The notes under the pieces are model-generated. The model saw only the letters and a program-made list of their open reading frames with translations, was not told the DNA's origin and did not search any database. The position numbers and the translations under genes are program-made. 57,292 nucleotides of DNA from JBKBYG01 sp046313435 (lineage in GTDB: Bacteria; Pseudomonadota; Alphaproteobacteria; Rickettsiales; Arcanibacteraceae). The stretch's first letter is position 1. Each line of letters begins with the position of its first letter. This document shows positions 41,754-50,688 of this stretch, piece by piece. The DNA lies in assembly GCA_046313435.1 (NCBI GenBank), contig JBKBYG010000008.1:1-57292 (forward strand), written 5' to 3'.

Positions 41754-42980
41754 CTATATATTATCATGTTCACGGTGATGTTTATTAAAATGGTCATTAA
41801 TTGACTCAGGTAAAGCAAGAGGCTTTTCGTATTTTCCAAGTAAAGGTAATATTACTAAAAAATGAGCAAAATAATATAATGTTCCAACTACTCCAAGTAA
41901 TACATTTATACCTTCTGGTTGGTTGGCGCCAACATAACCAAGTAAAAAGCAGTCTGCAATAAATACCCAGTATAATTTTTTAAACCAAGGTCTATAGCTG
42001 CCACTTTTAACTTTCGAGCTATCAAGCCATGGTAAAAAAAATAAAATTGCAATTGCACCAAACATCGCAAGGACTCCTAGCAACTTATTAGGTATTGCAC
42101 GAAGTATTGCGTAAAAAGGTAGGAAATACCATTCTGGTACAATATGGGGAGGCGTAACCATAGGATTAGCTGGGATATAATTATCAGGATGACCAAGAGT
42201 ATTTGGCATAAAAAATACCATATATGCAAAAATCAAAAAGAATACTCCAAATCCAACAAAATCTTTTACAGTATAATAAGGGTGAAAAGGTATAGTGTCT
42301 TTTTCGGTTTTTACTTCAACCCCAGAAGGATTATTTGATCCATGTTGATGAAGTGCTATTACATGAAGCATTGATATAGCTACAATAACAAATGGTAATA
42401 AATAATGTAATGCAAAAAAGCGATTAAGTGTTGCATTGCCAACTGCAAAGCCGCCCCATAACCAAGTTTTAAGAGCATCGCCAACAACTGGTATTGCAGA
42501 AAAAAGACTAGTAATTACTGTTGCGCCCCAAAAACTCATTTGTCCCCAAGGTAAAACATAACCCATAAATGCAGTGGCCATCATAGCTACAAAAATGAAG
42601 ATTCCTAAAAACCAAAGCAACTCCCTAGGGGATTTATATGAGCCGTAATAAAGTCCTCTAGATATATGAGCATATACAACAATAAAAAACATAGATGCTC
42701 CAACAGCATGTATATATCTTATTAACCATCCATAATTTACATTACGCATAATATTTTCAACACTATCAAAAGCTAAATCCGCTTGAGGTGTATAATGCAT
42801 TGCTAGAAATATACCAGTAATTATTTGAATCATTAAAGCTAATCCTGCAAGCGATCCAAAATTCCAGGCATAGCTTAGATTCTTAGGTGCACGATATTCT
42901 GCAGTATGTTTGAGGAACGAAAAAACAGGTAATCTATAATCTATCCACTCTTTGATATTATCAATTTTACTTTTACTCAT
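41754..42980 (-). CDS. petB: Cytochrome b of the bc1 complex
   Basis: This is the membrane core of ubiquinol-cytochrome c reductase, binding two b haems. The 408-residue product has paired histidines in helix B (RYIHAVGASMFFIVVYAHISRG) and helix D (ALHYLLPFVIVAISMLHVIALHQHG) and the Qo-site PEWYFLP. AGAGAGG lies upstream of the ATG at 42980. It is full length, with both N- and C-terminal cytochrome b domains in one chain. It is the middle gene of petABC. Confidence 0.97.
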   Translation of the reverse strand: MSKSKIDNIKEWIDYRLPVFSFLKHTAEYRAPKNLSYAWNFGSLAGLALMIQIITGIFLAMHYTPQADLAFDSVENIMRNVNYGWLIRYIHAVGASMFFIVVYAHISRGLYYGSYKSPRELLWFLGIFIFVAMMATAFMGYVLPWGQMSFWGATVITSLFSAIPVVGDALKTWLWGGFAVGNATLNRFFALHYLLPFVIVAISMLHVIALHQHGSNNPSGVEVKTEKDTIPFHPYYTVKDFVGFGVFFLIFAYMVFFMPNTLGHPDNYIPANPMVTPPHIVPEWYFLPFYAILRAIPNKLLGVLAMFGAIAILFFLPWLDSSKVKSGSYRPWFKKLYWVFIADCFLLGYVGANQPEGINVLLGVVGTLYYFAHFLVILPLLGKYEKPLALPESINDHFNKHHREHDNI

Positions 42981-42999
42981 ATTAAACCTCTCTTAGCTT

Positions 43000-43554
43000 T
43001 TAACCAATTTTAATTTTAGTATCTGTTAAGAATTCATATTTAGGTATCGCTAAATTTGTTGGAGCAGGACCTTTTCTAATTCTTCCTGCAGTATCATATT
43101 GTGATCCATGACATGGGCAAAACCAACCATTATAATCACCTTGTTGTCCAAGAGGAATGCATCCTAAATGGGTGCATATACCCACCATTACTAACCAATG
43201 TTCATGTCCTGGTTTGGTACGATTTTCATCACTCTCAGGATGCTTTAGTTCATTTAAAGGAGTTTCTTTGGCTGCTTGAATTTCTGCATCAGTGCGGTTG
43301 CGAATAAAAACAGGCTTTCCTTGCCACATTACAGTTACACTTTGCCCAGGCTTTATTGGAGCTAAATCAACTTCTACTGTCCCAAGTGCAAGTACATCTG
43401 CTGCAGGGTTAAGTGAATCTACTAAGGGCCATAAAAATGCACCAGCACCAACTACAGTCATAGCGCTTGCTGTAAGGATAATAAACTCTCTTCTATTAGG
43501 GTTTTCAGCTTTTTCTTCTTGAAAATCATCATTTTGAATTATATCGTCTGACAT
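43000..43554 (-). CDS. petA: Rieske iron-sulfur subunit of the bc1 complex
   Basis: The Rieske protein shuttles electrons from ubiquinol to cytochrome c1. The 184-residue product has a twin-arginine signal/anchor (NRREFIILTASAMTVVGAGAFLW) and both halves of the 2Fe-2S site, CTHLGCIP and CPCHGSQYD. Both Cys-His pairs are intact. It begins the petABC-tatB run; petB follows after 19 bases. Export by the Tat system is expected from family knowledge. Confidence 0.97.
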   Translation of the reverse strand: MSDDIIQNDDFQEEKAENPNRREFIILTASAMTVVGAGAFLWPLVDSLNPAADVLALGTVEVDLAPIKPGQSVTVMWQGKPVFIRNRTDAEIQAAKETPLNELKHPESDENRTKPGHEHWLVMVGICTHLGCIPLGQQGDYNGWFCPCHGSQYDTAGRIRKGPAPTNLAIPKYEFLTDTKIKIG

Positions 43555-43622
43555 AAATTTACCCGCATTTTCCTCTATATTTACTTCAATAAAATCTTTT
43601 ATACCAATATGTTATAAAAGCA

Positions 43623-44216
43623 CTATAACTTTTTTTTGTCAAATTTGCTATTAAATTTTGTAATCAAATACTTATTATATTCTATAAAAATTTTATTGTA
43701 TAAATTCAATTTACTTTTCAATGTTGAATCATCAACTGATACAGCAATTGGCAAAATTTTGATTTCAGGCATAATTAATTTAAATTCTAATTTGCTTCTA
43801 GGCATATGGTAATCTGAAGTAACTAAAAATATGTTTTTAAGATTATGGTTTTTTAGCCAAGTACTTGTTTCTTTGGCATTACCTTTAGTATTATTTGCTT
43901 GATAATCTAATGTGATTCTATCCTTCAAATTTTGAACAAAATTTATTGGAAATTCTTCATTAATATATTCAATGTCTTTGAGATTAGTATTATGTCCTAC
44001 TCCGGATATTAGTAATTTTTTTGCTTGGCCGTTAGCTAATAGCTCAATCGCTTTCTGAATCCTTCCTGTGCCACCGGTTAAAACTACTATTGCATCAGTT
44101 TGAACAGAAGTAGAATATTTGCGGTTCTTCTCAGAATAAATTAAAAAAATAAAATAACTAAGACCACATAAATATATTGTAAAAATAACAACTAATTTAA
44201 AAAATAATTTTTTCAT
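43623..44216 (-). CDS. YdcF family protein (DUF218)
   Basis: The 197-residue protein has an N-terminal membrane anchor (LFFKLVVIFTIYLCGLSYFIFLIYS) and a DUF218 domain with DAIVVLTGGTGRIQKAIELLANGQAKKLLISG and the NTKGNAKETSTWLK and VTSDYHMPRS motifs. Relatives include YdcF, SanA and ElyC, envelope proteins implicated in cell-wall or polysaccharide steps; exact activity is unsettled. It overlaps the lipB stop by 4 bases, so the two are translationally coupled, and lies about 70 bases before petA. Confidence 0.86.
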   Translation of the reverse strand: MKKLFFKLVVIFTIYLCGLSYFIFLIYSEKNRKYSTSVQTDAIVVLTGGTGRIQKAIELLANGQAKKLLISGVGHNTNLKDIEYINEEFPINFVQNLKDRITLDYQANNTKGNAKETSTWLKNHNLKNIFLVTSDYHMPRSKLEFKLIMPEIKILPIAVSVDDSTLKSKLNLYNKIFIEYNKYLITKFNSKFDKKKL

Positions 44217-44845
44217 TTGAAAATTTCTAAAAATTTTTTCTTCAATATTTCATCAATTTTTTGTACAGCTATGTTATATCCTAATTGCTCAATAGAAGTA
44301 ACTCCATACTCACTAATTCCACAAGGAATAATATGATTAAAATGATCTAAATTAGGATTTATATTTAGGGCAAACCCGTGATATGTAATCCATTTTCTAA
44401 CTCTTACTCCAATTGCAGCTATTTTTTTTTCTCCGAATTTTGTAGCAACCCATATTCCAATCCTATCCTTTCTTCGCTCACCTTTTATGCCGATTATATC
44501 TAAACTCTTTATCAACCATTCTTCTAAATGCCAAATATATAATTTTAAATCTGGTGAATTAGGGTAATATCTTTTTTTAAGATTTAACATTACATAACCT
44601 ATTCTTTGTCCTGGTCCATGATAAGTATATTTCCCACCGCGGCCAGTTTTGTACACAGGAAAATTGTTATTTCTAATAAGTTCATTATCTTTTGCAGAAG
44701 TCCCAGCACTGTATAAATGCTCATGTTCTAGTAGCCATACTAGTTCAGGAGAATTATCGTTAAATATTGATTCAACCTTATTTTCCATGAAATTGATTGC
44801 CTCTTGATATTCAACTAACTTATTAGTTACCTTCCATTCAACCAT
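44213..44845 (-). CDS. lipB: Octanoyltransferase (lipoate biosynthesis)
   Basis: LipB transfers octanoyl from acyl carrier protein to lipoyl domains, the first step in making the lipoyl cofactor of pyruvate and 2-oxoglutarate dehydrogenases. The 210-residue product has RGGKYTYHGPGQRIGYVMLNL, the lysine-bearing GEKKIAAIGVRVRKWITYHGFALNIN, and the catalytic cysteine in IIPCGISEYGVTS. Length matches the family. It overlaps the downstream ydcF-like gene by 4 bases and diverges from murD across about 90 bases. Confidence 0.95.
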   Translation of the reverse strand: MVEWKVTNKLVEYQEAINFMENKVESIFNDNSPELVWLLEHEHLYSAGTSAKDNELIRNNNFPVYKTGRGGKYTYHGPGQRIGYVMLNLKKRYYPNSPDLKLYIWHLEEWLIKSLDIIGIKGERRKDRIGIWVATKFGEKKIAAIGVRVRKWITYHGFALNINPNLDHFNHIIPCGISEYGVTSIEQLGYNIAVQKIDEILKKKFLEIFK

Positions 44846-44936
44846 ATTACTTTGTTAAGATTTTTCCAAATTAATTGACTATACGCATAACTGAATTATA
44901 ATATAAACTATTTTATATGTTTAAATCTAGGTTAAA

Positions 44937-46358
44937 ATGATAGAAGTTACAAAATACCAGAATAAAAGAGTAAGTGTTTATGGATTAGGAAAAACAGGAG
45001 CTGCAGCAATCCGATCTTTAATTGCAGGCGGCGCTCAGGTGATAGCATGGGATGATGATCCTATTAAGAGGGCAAATTGGTTAAACAATATAATTTCTGA
45101 AAATATAATCCAGAATTTTGACAAAATATTAACTGACCTTTCTTCCGAAAATTGGAAAAAAATTGATATCTTGCTTTTAACTCCGGGCATTCCTTTAGAA
45201 TATCCTGAGCCGCATCCAATAGTAAAATTTGCAAATTCAATAAATTGTCCAATTATTAGTGATGTTGAATTGCTTTATCAAACATGCTTTGATTGTAAAT
45301 ATATTGGTATTACTGGTACTAACGGTAAATCTACGACAACAAGTTTAATTGGTCATATTTTCAAACAGAATTCATATAAATGTGAAATAGGTGGGAACAT
45401 TGGAATACCTGTACTTGAACTCGAACCATTATCTAACGATGCAGCATATATCTTAGAAGTCTCATCATATCAGCTTGATATGTTAAAAGAAGTGCGTTTT
45501 AATACTGCAATATTACTAAACATTACACCGGATCATTTAGAATATCATAATAATATTGAAAATTATACTAAGGCAAAGATGAAAATATTTGCAAACCACC
45601 AGGAAGGTGATTCTATTATTATAAGTATAGATAATGATATTACTTTTAAAGTATTTAATGAGATCAAAGAATCTACAGATGCGGTAATTATTCCTATCTC
45701 AACAGACCAAATTATAAAGGGTGGAGTTACAGTAATAGAAAATGATCTATATGATTTTACTGACCTAAATAAATCCGAACCAGTAATCTATAAAATTGAT
45801 AATACAAAGAATTTAGCGGGAAAACATAATAAAGAAAATATCGCTGCAGCATATGCTGCTTGCTTGAACTATATTCAAGACCCAAATTCAATTATCTCTG
45901 GTATAAATAGCTTTAGGGGTCTTGCACATCGCATGGAATTTCTTGGAGAAATAAACAATATGAGATTTATCAATGATAGTAAGGCAACTAATGCTGATGC
46001 TGCTGAAAAAGCGTTGCTTACTTACGATAATATTTACTGGATTATAGGGGGGTTATCCAAGGAAGGTGGGATATCGGATTTAAAAAAATATTTTACTAAA
46101 ATTAAACATGCTTTTTTAATTGGGCAAGCGCAAGATGAATTTGCAAAAACATTAGATGGAAGCGTTCAATTTACCAAATCTGGAAATCTGGAACAAGCAT
46201 TTAAGGATGCAGTGTCCTTAGCTGAAAAAGATAATAATACAGCTAATATTTTATTATCGCCTGCTTGTGCTTCCTGGGATCAATGGCAAAGTTTTGAAGC
46301 AAGAGGAGAGGGTTTTAGAAAGTTATTTACCGAATATAAAGAGAAGGCTTTTAGGTAA
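44937..46358 (+). CDS. murD: UDP-N-acetylmuramoyl-L-alanine--D-glutamate ligase
   Basis: MurD adds D-glutamate to UDP-MurNAc-L-Ala in cytoplasmic peptidoglycan precursor synthesis. The 473-residue product has an N-terminal Rossmann domain (RVSVYGLGKTGAAAIRSL), the ATP motif GITGTNGKSTTTSLIGHIF, the LEVSSYQLDML and LNITPDHLEYH motifs, and the C-terminal NDSKATNADAAEKAL and LLSPACASWDQW. The gene is detached from ftsW-murG (13255..15513), so the dcw cluster is broken in this genome. It ends at a repeat-bearing spacer. Confidence 0.97.
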   Translation: MIEVTKYQNKRVSVYGLGKTGAAAIRSLIAGGAQVIAWDDDPIKRANWLNNIISENIIQNFDKILTDLSSENWKKIDILLLTPGIPLEYPEPHPIVKFANSINCPIISDVELLYQTCFDCKYIGITGTNGKSTTTSLIGHIFKQNSYKCEIGGNIGIPVLELEPLSNDAAYILEVSSYQLDMLKEVRFNTAILLNITPDHLEYHNNIENYTKAKMKIFANHQEGDSIIISIDNDITFKVFNEIKESTDAVIIPISTDQIIKGGVTVIENDLYDFTDLNKSEPVIYKIDNTKNLAGKHNKENIAAAYAACLNYIQDPNSIISGINSFRGLAHRMEFLGEINNMRFINDSKATNADAAEKALLTYDNIYWIIGGLSKEGGISDLKKYFTKIKHAFLIGQAQDEFAKTLDGSVQFTKSGNLEQAFKDAVSLAEKDNNTANILLSPACASWDQWQSFEARGEGFRKLFTEYKEKAFR

Positions 46359-46733
46359 CATTTAATAGGTACAGTACCGGACAAAAATTTTTCATGAGAT
46401 TGCCACGGAGTTAGGAGCTCATTGATATTGTTACATAGATCAATATATCTGCCTAATTCATTGTAATAATACAGGGAAATTAGTATTAACTATATATAAT
46501 TAAAATATTTCACCATGAGCCTAATCTCAAAGCCTGCGGTCATCCTGAACTTGTTTCAGGATCTTTTTGAATTAAAATCTTCATTAGACATTTTGTTACG
46601 CAACAATGTCTGATTACAGCTTTACTCTGAGAAATCGCTTAGTTTGATGTTAGTCTAAGAATTTGTCTAGGAAGATCATTAAGCATATGAGATAAAAGTT
46701 GAGATCCAAAACTACAAAGTGGTAAAATTCATT
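46359..46733. other. 375-bp repeat-bearing spacer between convergent murD and the ABC-2 gene
   Basis: No gene is visible. The spacer holds a palindromic repeat (46532..46573), an imperfect hairpin with arms ending AGACATT and AATGTCT around 46586..46611, and near 46392 a stretch beginning TCATGAGATTGCCACGGAG that resembles a degraded form of another short palindrome family common in Rickettsiales. The region looks like a collecting site for small repeats. Confidence 0.55.
46532..46573. repeat. Dispersed palindromic repeat (single copy)
   Basis: The core ATCCTGAA, CTTGT, TTCAGGAT (46542..46562) is a perfect 8-bp palindrome with a 5-base loop. With flanks GCCTGCGGTC and CTTTTTGAATT it matches the arms of the inverted pair at 30151..30219, where the core reads ATGCTGAA/TTCAGCAT, a paired compensating change. 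Confidence 0.85.
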
Positions 46734-47507
46734 TCAGCTTCTAATATTCCATCCTTTGTTCAGTATAATATATACAGTTGAAAATAAGGATATCGTAAAT
46801 ATAGTTGTTACTAATGTTCCTAATTGAAGTGAGCTATCATTGATGCCTATTAATCCATACCTAAATCCATCTATAATGTAAAAGAAAGGGTTGAAGTTAT
46901 TTACATAATTAGCCCAAATAGGAAGACTATCAGTAGAATAAAATGTACCTGATAAAAATGAAAATGGTGTGATTATATAAGTTGTAACAGCTGACATTTG
47001 TTCAAAATTTTCAGAAATAATGCTTGTGATTATTCCAAGCAAAGAGAGCATTAATGACCCAGCTATTAAATAAAATATGCAGTATGATAAAGAGTATACT
47101 TGTATAGGAATAAAAAAATTCAGTGTAAATGCTACTAATATTCCAACAAATATTCCTCTTGTTGCTCCACTGAAAGCTAAAGCTAAACAAAGTCCTAAGC
47201 TCGAAAATGGTGGAATCAAGTAATCAATAATAGTTCCTGAAATTTTGCCCATAATTATGCTGCTTGAAGTATTTGAAAAAGCATTTTGTAGGGCGGACAT
47301 TATTATTAATCCTGCAGCAATAAATTCAGAGAATTTAATGCCTTTTATATATCCAACATGTTGACCTGCAGCTAAATAGAATATTGCAAGATAAATAAGT
47401 GAAATTATTACAGGAGCAATTAATGTTTGGTTATATACTTTAATGAATCTCTTTACTTCTTTTTTGTACAAAGACCATGAACTATAAAACCAAATATTAT
47501 TAACCAT
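46734..47507 (-). CDS. ABC-2 type transporter permease
   Basis: The 257-residue protein has six hydrophobic segments and the ABC-2 permease pattern, including YIITPFSFLSGTFYSTDSLPIWANYVNNFNPFFYIIDGFRYG near the C-terminus, as in YadH- or NodJ-like exporters of polysaccharide or lipid. The ATPase partner is not adjacent. I use the ATG at 47507, which overlaps the rpoH stop by 8 bases and suggests coupled translation; the longer frame to 47540 runs deeper into rpoH. Substrate unknown. Confidence 0.88.
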   Translation of the reverse strand: MVNNIWFYSSWSLYKKEVKRFIKVYNQTLIAPVIISLIYLAIFYLAAGQHVGYIKGIKFSEFIAAGLIIMSALQNAFSNTSSSIIMGKISGTIIDYLIPPFSSLGLCLALAFSGATRGIFVGILVAFTLNFFIPIQVYSLSYCIFYLIAGSLMLSLLGIITSIISENFEQMSAVTTYIITPFSFLSGTFYSTDSLPIWANYVNNFNPFFYIIDGFRYGLIGINDSSLQLGTLVTTIFTISLFSTVYIILNKGWNIRS

Positions 47508-48396
47508 TAGCCGAATTGTAGCTTGAGGATTCACTATCATTTGCTTGTACAGCTTGTTGAAGTTTTTCTAATGCTTTCATTTCAATCTGCCTAATACGTT
47601 CACGTGAAACGCCATATTTTTGACTAAGATCTTCAAGTGTTGCAGGTTCTTCCTTTAACATTCTTTGAACTATTATATCTCTTTGGCGCTCATCCAAAGC
47701 AGAGTTCATTGCAGCTTTAACTAATTGTCTTTTTCTATTAAAATCTTGACTTGAAGCTAAAGTATCCTCATGATTATACGGTGAAACAATAAAATCAACT
47801 AATTCTTCATTACTTTCTTTGCTTTTCGGACTGTTCAAGGATACATCCCTATTCATCCTATTATTCATTTCTTCAACATCTTTACCAGATACGTTTAAAG
47901 CTAAAGCAATAGTATGTATATCATTCTTATCTAAATTGCGGGATTCAACGTTTAAAAGTTTTTTCTTAATTTTGCCTAAATTAAAGAAAAGAGTTTTTTG
48001 AGCTGCAGTTGTACCTAATTTTACTTGTGACCAAGATTTTAAAATATATTCTTGAATATAAGCTTTAATCCACCATACTGCATAAGTTGAAAGTCTAAAT
48101 CCTAACTCTGGTTTGAATTTTTTAACGGCCTGCATTAAACCAATATTTCCTTCTGAAACTAATTCAATTAGCGGAAGACCATAACCCTTGAATCCTAGTG
48201 CAATCTTTGCTACTAATTTTAGATGGCTAGTAACAAGCTTATGAGCTGCTTTTATATCTTCATGATCGATGAATTTTTTAGCTAAATTATACTCCTCATC
48301 CGCTTCAAGGGATGGAAATTTCCTAATTTCTTGTAAATAACGAATGAATCCAGCTTCGCCTGAAATTGCTGGTGCTAAAGAAAGTTGATTGCTCAT
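47500..48396 (-). CDS. rpoH: RNA polymerase heat-shock sigma factor RpoH (sigma-32)
   Basis: RpoH directs transcription of chaperone and protease genes. The 298-residue protein has region 2 (LVSEGNIGLMQAVKKFKPELGFRLSTYAVWWIKAYIQEYIL), the sigma-32-specific box QKTLFFNLGK, and region 4 (LEDLSQKYGVSRERIRQIEMKALEKLQ). The ATG at 48396 has a perfect AAGGAG upstream; a TTG at 48411 is not needed. The ABC-2 permease gene overlaps its stop. clpP and clpX elsewhere in the window are typical targets of this factor in other bacteria. Confidence 0.96.
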   Translation of the reverse strand: MSNQLSLAPAISGEAGFIRYLQEIRKFPSLEADEEYNLAKKFIDHEDIKAAHKLVTSHLKLVAKIALGFKGYGLPLIELVSEGNIGLMQAVKKFKPELGFRLSTYAVWWIKAYIQEYILKSWSQVKLGTTAAQKTLFFNLGKIKKKLLNVESRNLDKNDIHTIALALNVSGKDVEEMNNRMNRDVSLNSPKSKESNEELVDFIVSPYNHEDTLASSQDFNRKRQLVKAAMNSALDERQRDIIVQRMLKEEPATLEDLSQKYGVSRERIRQIEMKALEKLQQAVQANDSESSSYNSANG

Positions 48397-48742
48397 CTTA
48401 TACTCCTTCAAATTTTATAAAAATTTGAATTAAAAGTTAAATTGTGATCAAATATAGCAAATTGAGTTTAAATATGTACAAAGTACAAGGAGCGAAGCCT
48501 ATTAAAATAGGTAAGCAACAAGTCACAATGTAATTAAATTAAGTGAATTTGCTTTAAAAAGAATTCTAATATATAAACTTTAAACAATCAAGAGGTGAAA
48601 TTAAAATATTTAAAATAAATTTAATGATTAATTTATTTAAAGTTACAAAAAGTTTAAGTAATGTATTTTTTAGAATATTAAACTAATAATTAAGTTTAAT
48701 ATTCTACTAGGTTTTTGTATGTTTTAAAAATTTGAAACTTAA
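48397..48742. other. 346-bp spacer between rpoH and the Sel1-like gene
   Basis: This divergent spacer has no gene. Its first half holds the second copy of the palindromic element (48441..48530). The remainder is nearly pure A+T with several TTTAAT-like tracts, and no specific promoter can be chosen. Confidence 0.45.
48441..48530. repeat. Palindromic dispersed element, copy 2
   Basis: The ends ATTGTGA (48441..48447) and TCACAAT (48523..48529) are inverted copies. The interior AAGGAGCGAAGCCTA, then AAAAT, then a stretch ending CACAATG aligns with the reverse complement of the element at 10119..10206. An inner CCTATT/AATAGG palindrome differs between copies. The copy lies upstream of both rpoH and the Sel1-like gene, so it may affect their expression. 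Confidence 0.65.
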
Positions 48743-49726
48743 ATGAGTGTTAGTATGAAAAATAAAGTGGATCAGATTAAATCTAGCGTGAAATCAATAC
48801 AAATTAATAAGAATATTGCAGAGGCGATAAATATGATTATTGATTTATACAATTGTATTACATACGAAAACCATATTTTAGGCAAATTTAGAATTAAACA
48901 AAAGGAAGAATTTTTTATCAATTGTGACAAAATTTTAAAACCATTAATTAGATGCAAAAATTTTATGGATCCGCCACAATCTTATACAGATAACATATAT
49001 TGTTTGCAAGGTTTAGTATATTTTGTAAATGAACAATATGATAAAGCTCAAGAGTATTTTTTAATTAGTAAAAAATATAATACATCAAACGGTTTAGAAG
49101 AGTTTTATTTAGGTCAGATTTACTGTTTTGGATATGGAACAGATAAAAATTATAATTGTGCAAGAGATTGGCTGATTCAAGCAGTTCAAAAGAATAATCT
49201 TAGGGCTGCGGGCTTTCTTGGAGAATATTTTAATTCTAAAGCTGAGCAAAAATTGAAATATGAGACTCAAGAATATAATTCAGACGTCCTAAAATCTTTT
49301 TTGAATAAAGAATTAAATAGATCAAGGAGTATTTCTTTACAGGCTGATCTAGATGGATATTTCAAAGGACATAAAACTATTTTTGATAATTTGGAAAATT
49401 TATCCTATATTTTTACAGGGGAAGAACGAATTGCTATTTCTAGAAAATTGAAAATTAGATTAGAGCAATATTTGAAAATGGATTATCTAAGTGCTGAAAT
49501 GGAGTATAACCCAAAATCAAAAACTTTAGATCAAAGGAAAAAAGAAATTTTAAGGGCTAAAGAAGATTTTAGAGAATTTTTTCAAAGAAAAATAGAGGAG
49601 TTTGCTCTTGTTGACTTTAAGTCTGCCCCATATGAAATTAGAGGAACTAAAAATTGTGCAGAAAAGTTTGAAAATGAGCCAGAGGAAAGTATGGTTAAAG
49701 TTCCTAAACTCGAACTTAGTCGGTAA
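48743..49726 (+). CDS. Sel1/TPR-like repeat protein, candidate effector
   Basis: The 327-residue soluble protein has one clear Sel1-type unit in the middle (GLEEFYLGQIYCFGYGTDKNYNCARDWLIQAVQKNNLRAAGFLGEYF), preceded by a TPR-like unit (CLQGLVYFVNEQYDKAQEYFLISKKY). The C-terminal half is helical and charged without recognisable domains. There is no signal peptide. Sel1 proteins mediate protein contacts and in intracellular bacteria are often host-directed; here that is inference. ATGs at 48743 and 48755 are both possible starts. An 18-bp hairpin follows the stop. Confidence 0.72.
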   Translation: MSVSMKNKVDQIKSSVKSIQINKNIAEAINMIIDLYNCITYENHILGKFRIKQKEEFFINCDKILKPLIRCKNFMDPPQSYTDNIYCLQGLVYFVNEQYDKAQEYFLISKKYNTSNGLEEFYLGQIYCFGYGTDKNYNCARDWLIQAVQKNNLRAAGFLGEYFNSKAEQKLKYETQEYNSDVLKSFLNKELNRSRSISLQADLDGYFKGHKTIFDNLENLSYIFTGEERIAISRKLKIRLEQYLKMDYLSAEMEYNPKSKTLDQRKKEILRAKEDFREFFQRKIEEFALVDFKSAPYEIRGTKNCAEKFENEPEESMVKVPKLELSR

Positions 49727-49735
49727 ATCAAAATA

Positions 49736-49787
49736 TATTAATTAAGAGATAATAAAATTTTATAATTAAATTATCTCTTAATTAATA
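49736..49787. terminator. Bidirectional hairpin between convergent genes
   Basis: A perfect 18-bp stem (49736..49753 with 49770..49787) lies exactly between the stops of two convergent genes at 49726 and 49795. The stem is A+T-rich, with T-rich sequence beyond it on both strands, so it likely ends both transcripts. Confidence 0.78.
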
Positions 49788-49794
49788 GTTTAGT

Positions 49795-50547
49795 TTATCT
49801 GCTTCTAAGATTAGTGTTATGTTCACCATTATAAATATTTTTTCTATAATTTGGTGAGTCAGATAGAGAAGATTTTAAAGAGGCATGATTTTCTGTTTCT
49901 AATAATTCTTGAACAAGCACAACAAATTCTGGGCCTCTTTCTTTAGCAATATCAATACAAGTTTTGCCAGTGTCAGAATCTGCAGCGACGTTTAAATTTA
50001 TTCCAAGATTGATAAGTATGTCTAAAACTTCACCTAAATGCTTAACATTATAACAAGTAGCTATTGCAATATGCGCATAGCCCCTTCTACCGTAAATTGT
50101 ATTAAATTGATAATTTACAGAAGTATGATCATTTATTGATGGATTATTACCTAAGCCTAGGCTTCCAATTTTGTAATTTTCTTCATCAAAAATTGCATCA
50201 ATGAATACATTCCATAAATCTTCACCATTAGGTAATTTTACGCTGAATAAAGTATCTTCTTCAGAGCCATAAATTACAGTTGAACAGGATAATATGTCGT
50301 GTGCGATTTTATCAAATGATTTTTTTCTATTTACAGGACTAGGTTTGCTTTTTCTTTTAGAATCAGACTGTGTTGGAATGTTGCTCCTGTCAAAAAATGG
50401 TGTTTTATAGTCATCAGCTTTGCCTGATGAAAATTCAAAAAGCTCCTGGTTATTAAATATGTCTTCTTCGCTTTGTGAACGGGGGGGAATAAAATCATTA
50501 TTGTCGAATCTTTTCTTATAATTTTTGGGCATAAATACTCTTAACAT
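49795..50547 (-). CDS. Small ankyrin-like repeat protein
   Basis: The 250-residue protein has a polar, Ser/Lys/Asp-rich N-terminal 90 residues, likely disordered, followed by an ankyrin-type pair: GRRGYAHIAIATCYNVKHLGEVLDILINLGINLNVAADSDTGKTCIDIAKERGPEFVVLVQELLE. Part of the middle (EEDTLFSVKLPNGEDLWNVFIDAIFDEEN) may be a degenerate unit. No signal peptide is present. A host-directed role is plausible by family habit only. ATG 50547 and ATG 50532 are alternative starts. Confidence 0.7.
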   Translation of the reverse strand: MLRVFMPKNYKKRFDNNDFIPPRSQSEEDIFNNQELFEFSSGKADDYKTPFFDRSNIPTQSDSKRKSKPSPVNRKKSFDKIAHDILSCSTVIYGSEEDTLFSVKLPNGEDLWNVFIDAIFDEENYKIGSLGLGNNPSINDHTSVNYQFNTIYGRRGYAHIAIATCYNVKHLGEVLDILINLGINLNVAADSDTGKTCIDIAKERGPEFVVLVQELLETENHASLKSSLSDSPNYRKNIYNGEHNTNLRSR

Positions 50548-50688
50548 TTAAATATATTAATTTATGTTAATTTATAATAATTTCTGTGTCAATAAATAAA
50601 TTAATTAAATTTACATTTCTAATAAAGGCTTGTAATTTAAGTATAAAATTAATATTATTTTTATATAGTTTTAAATTTAAGGTAAAAA

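Noticed and set aside
43292..43522. 76-codon plus-strand ORF inside petA
   Set aside because: It is antisense to the Rieske gene with no independent signals.
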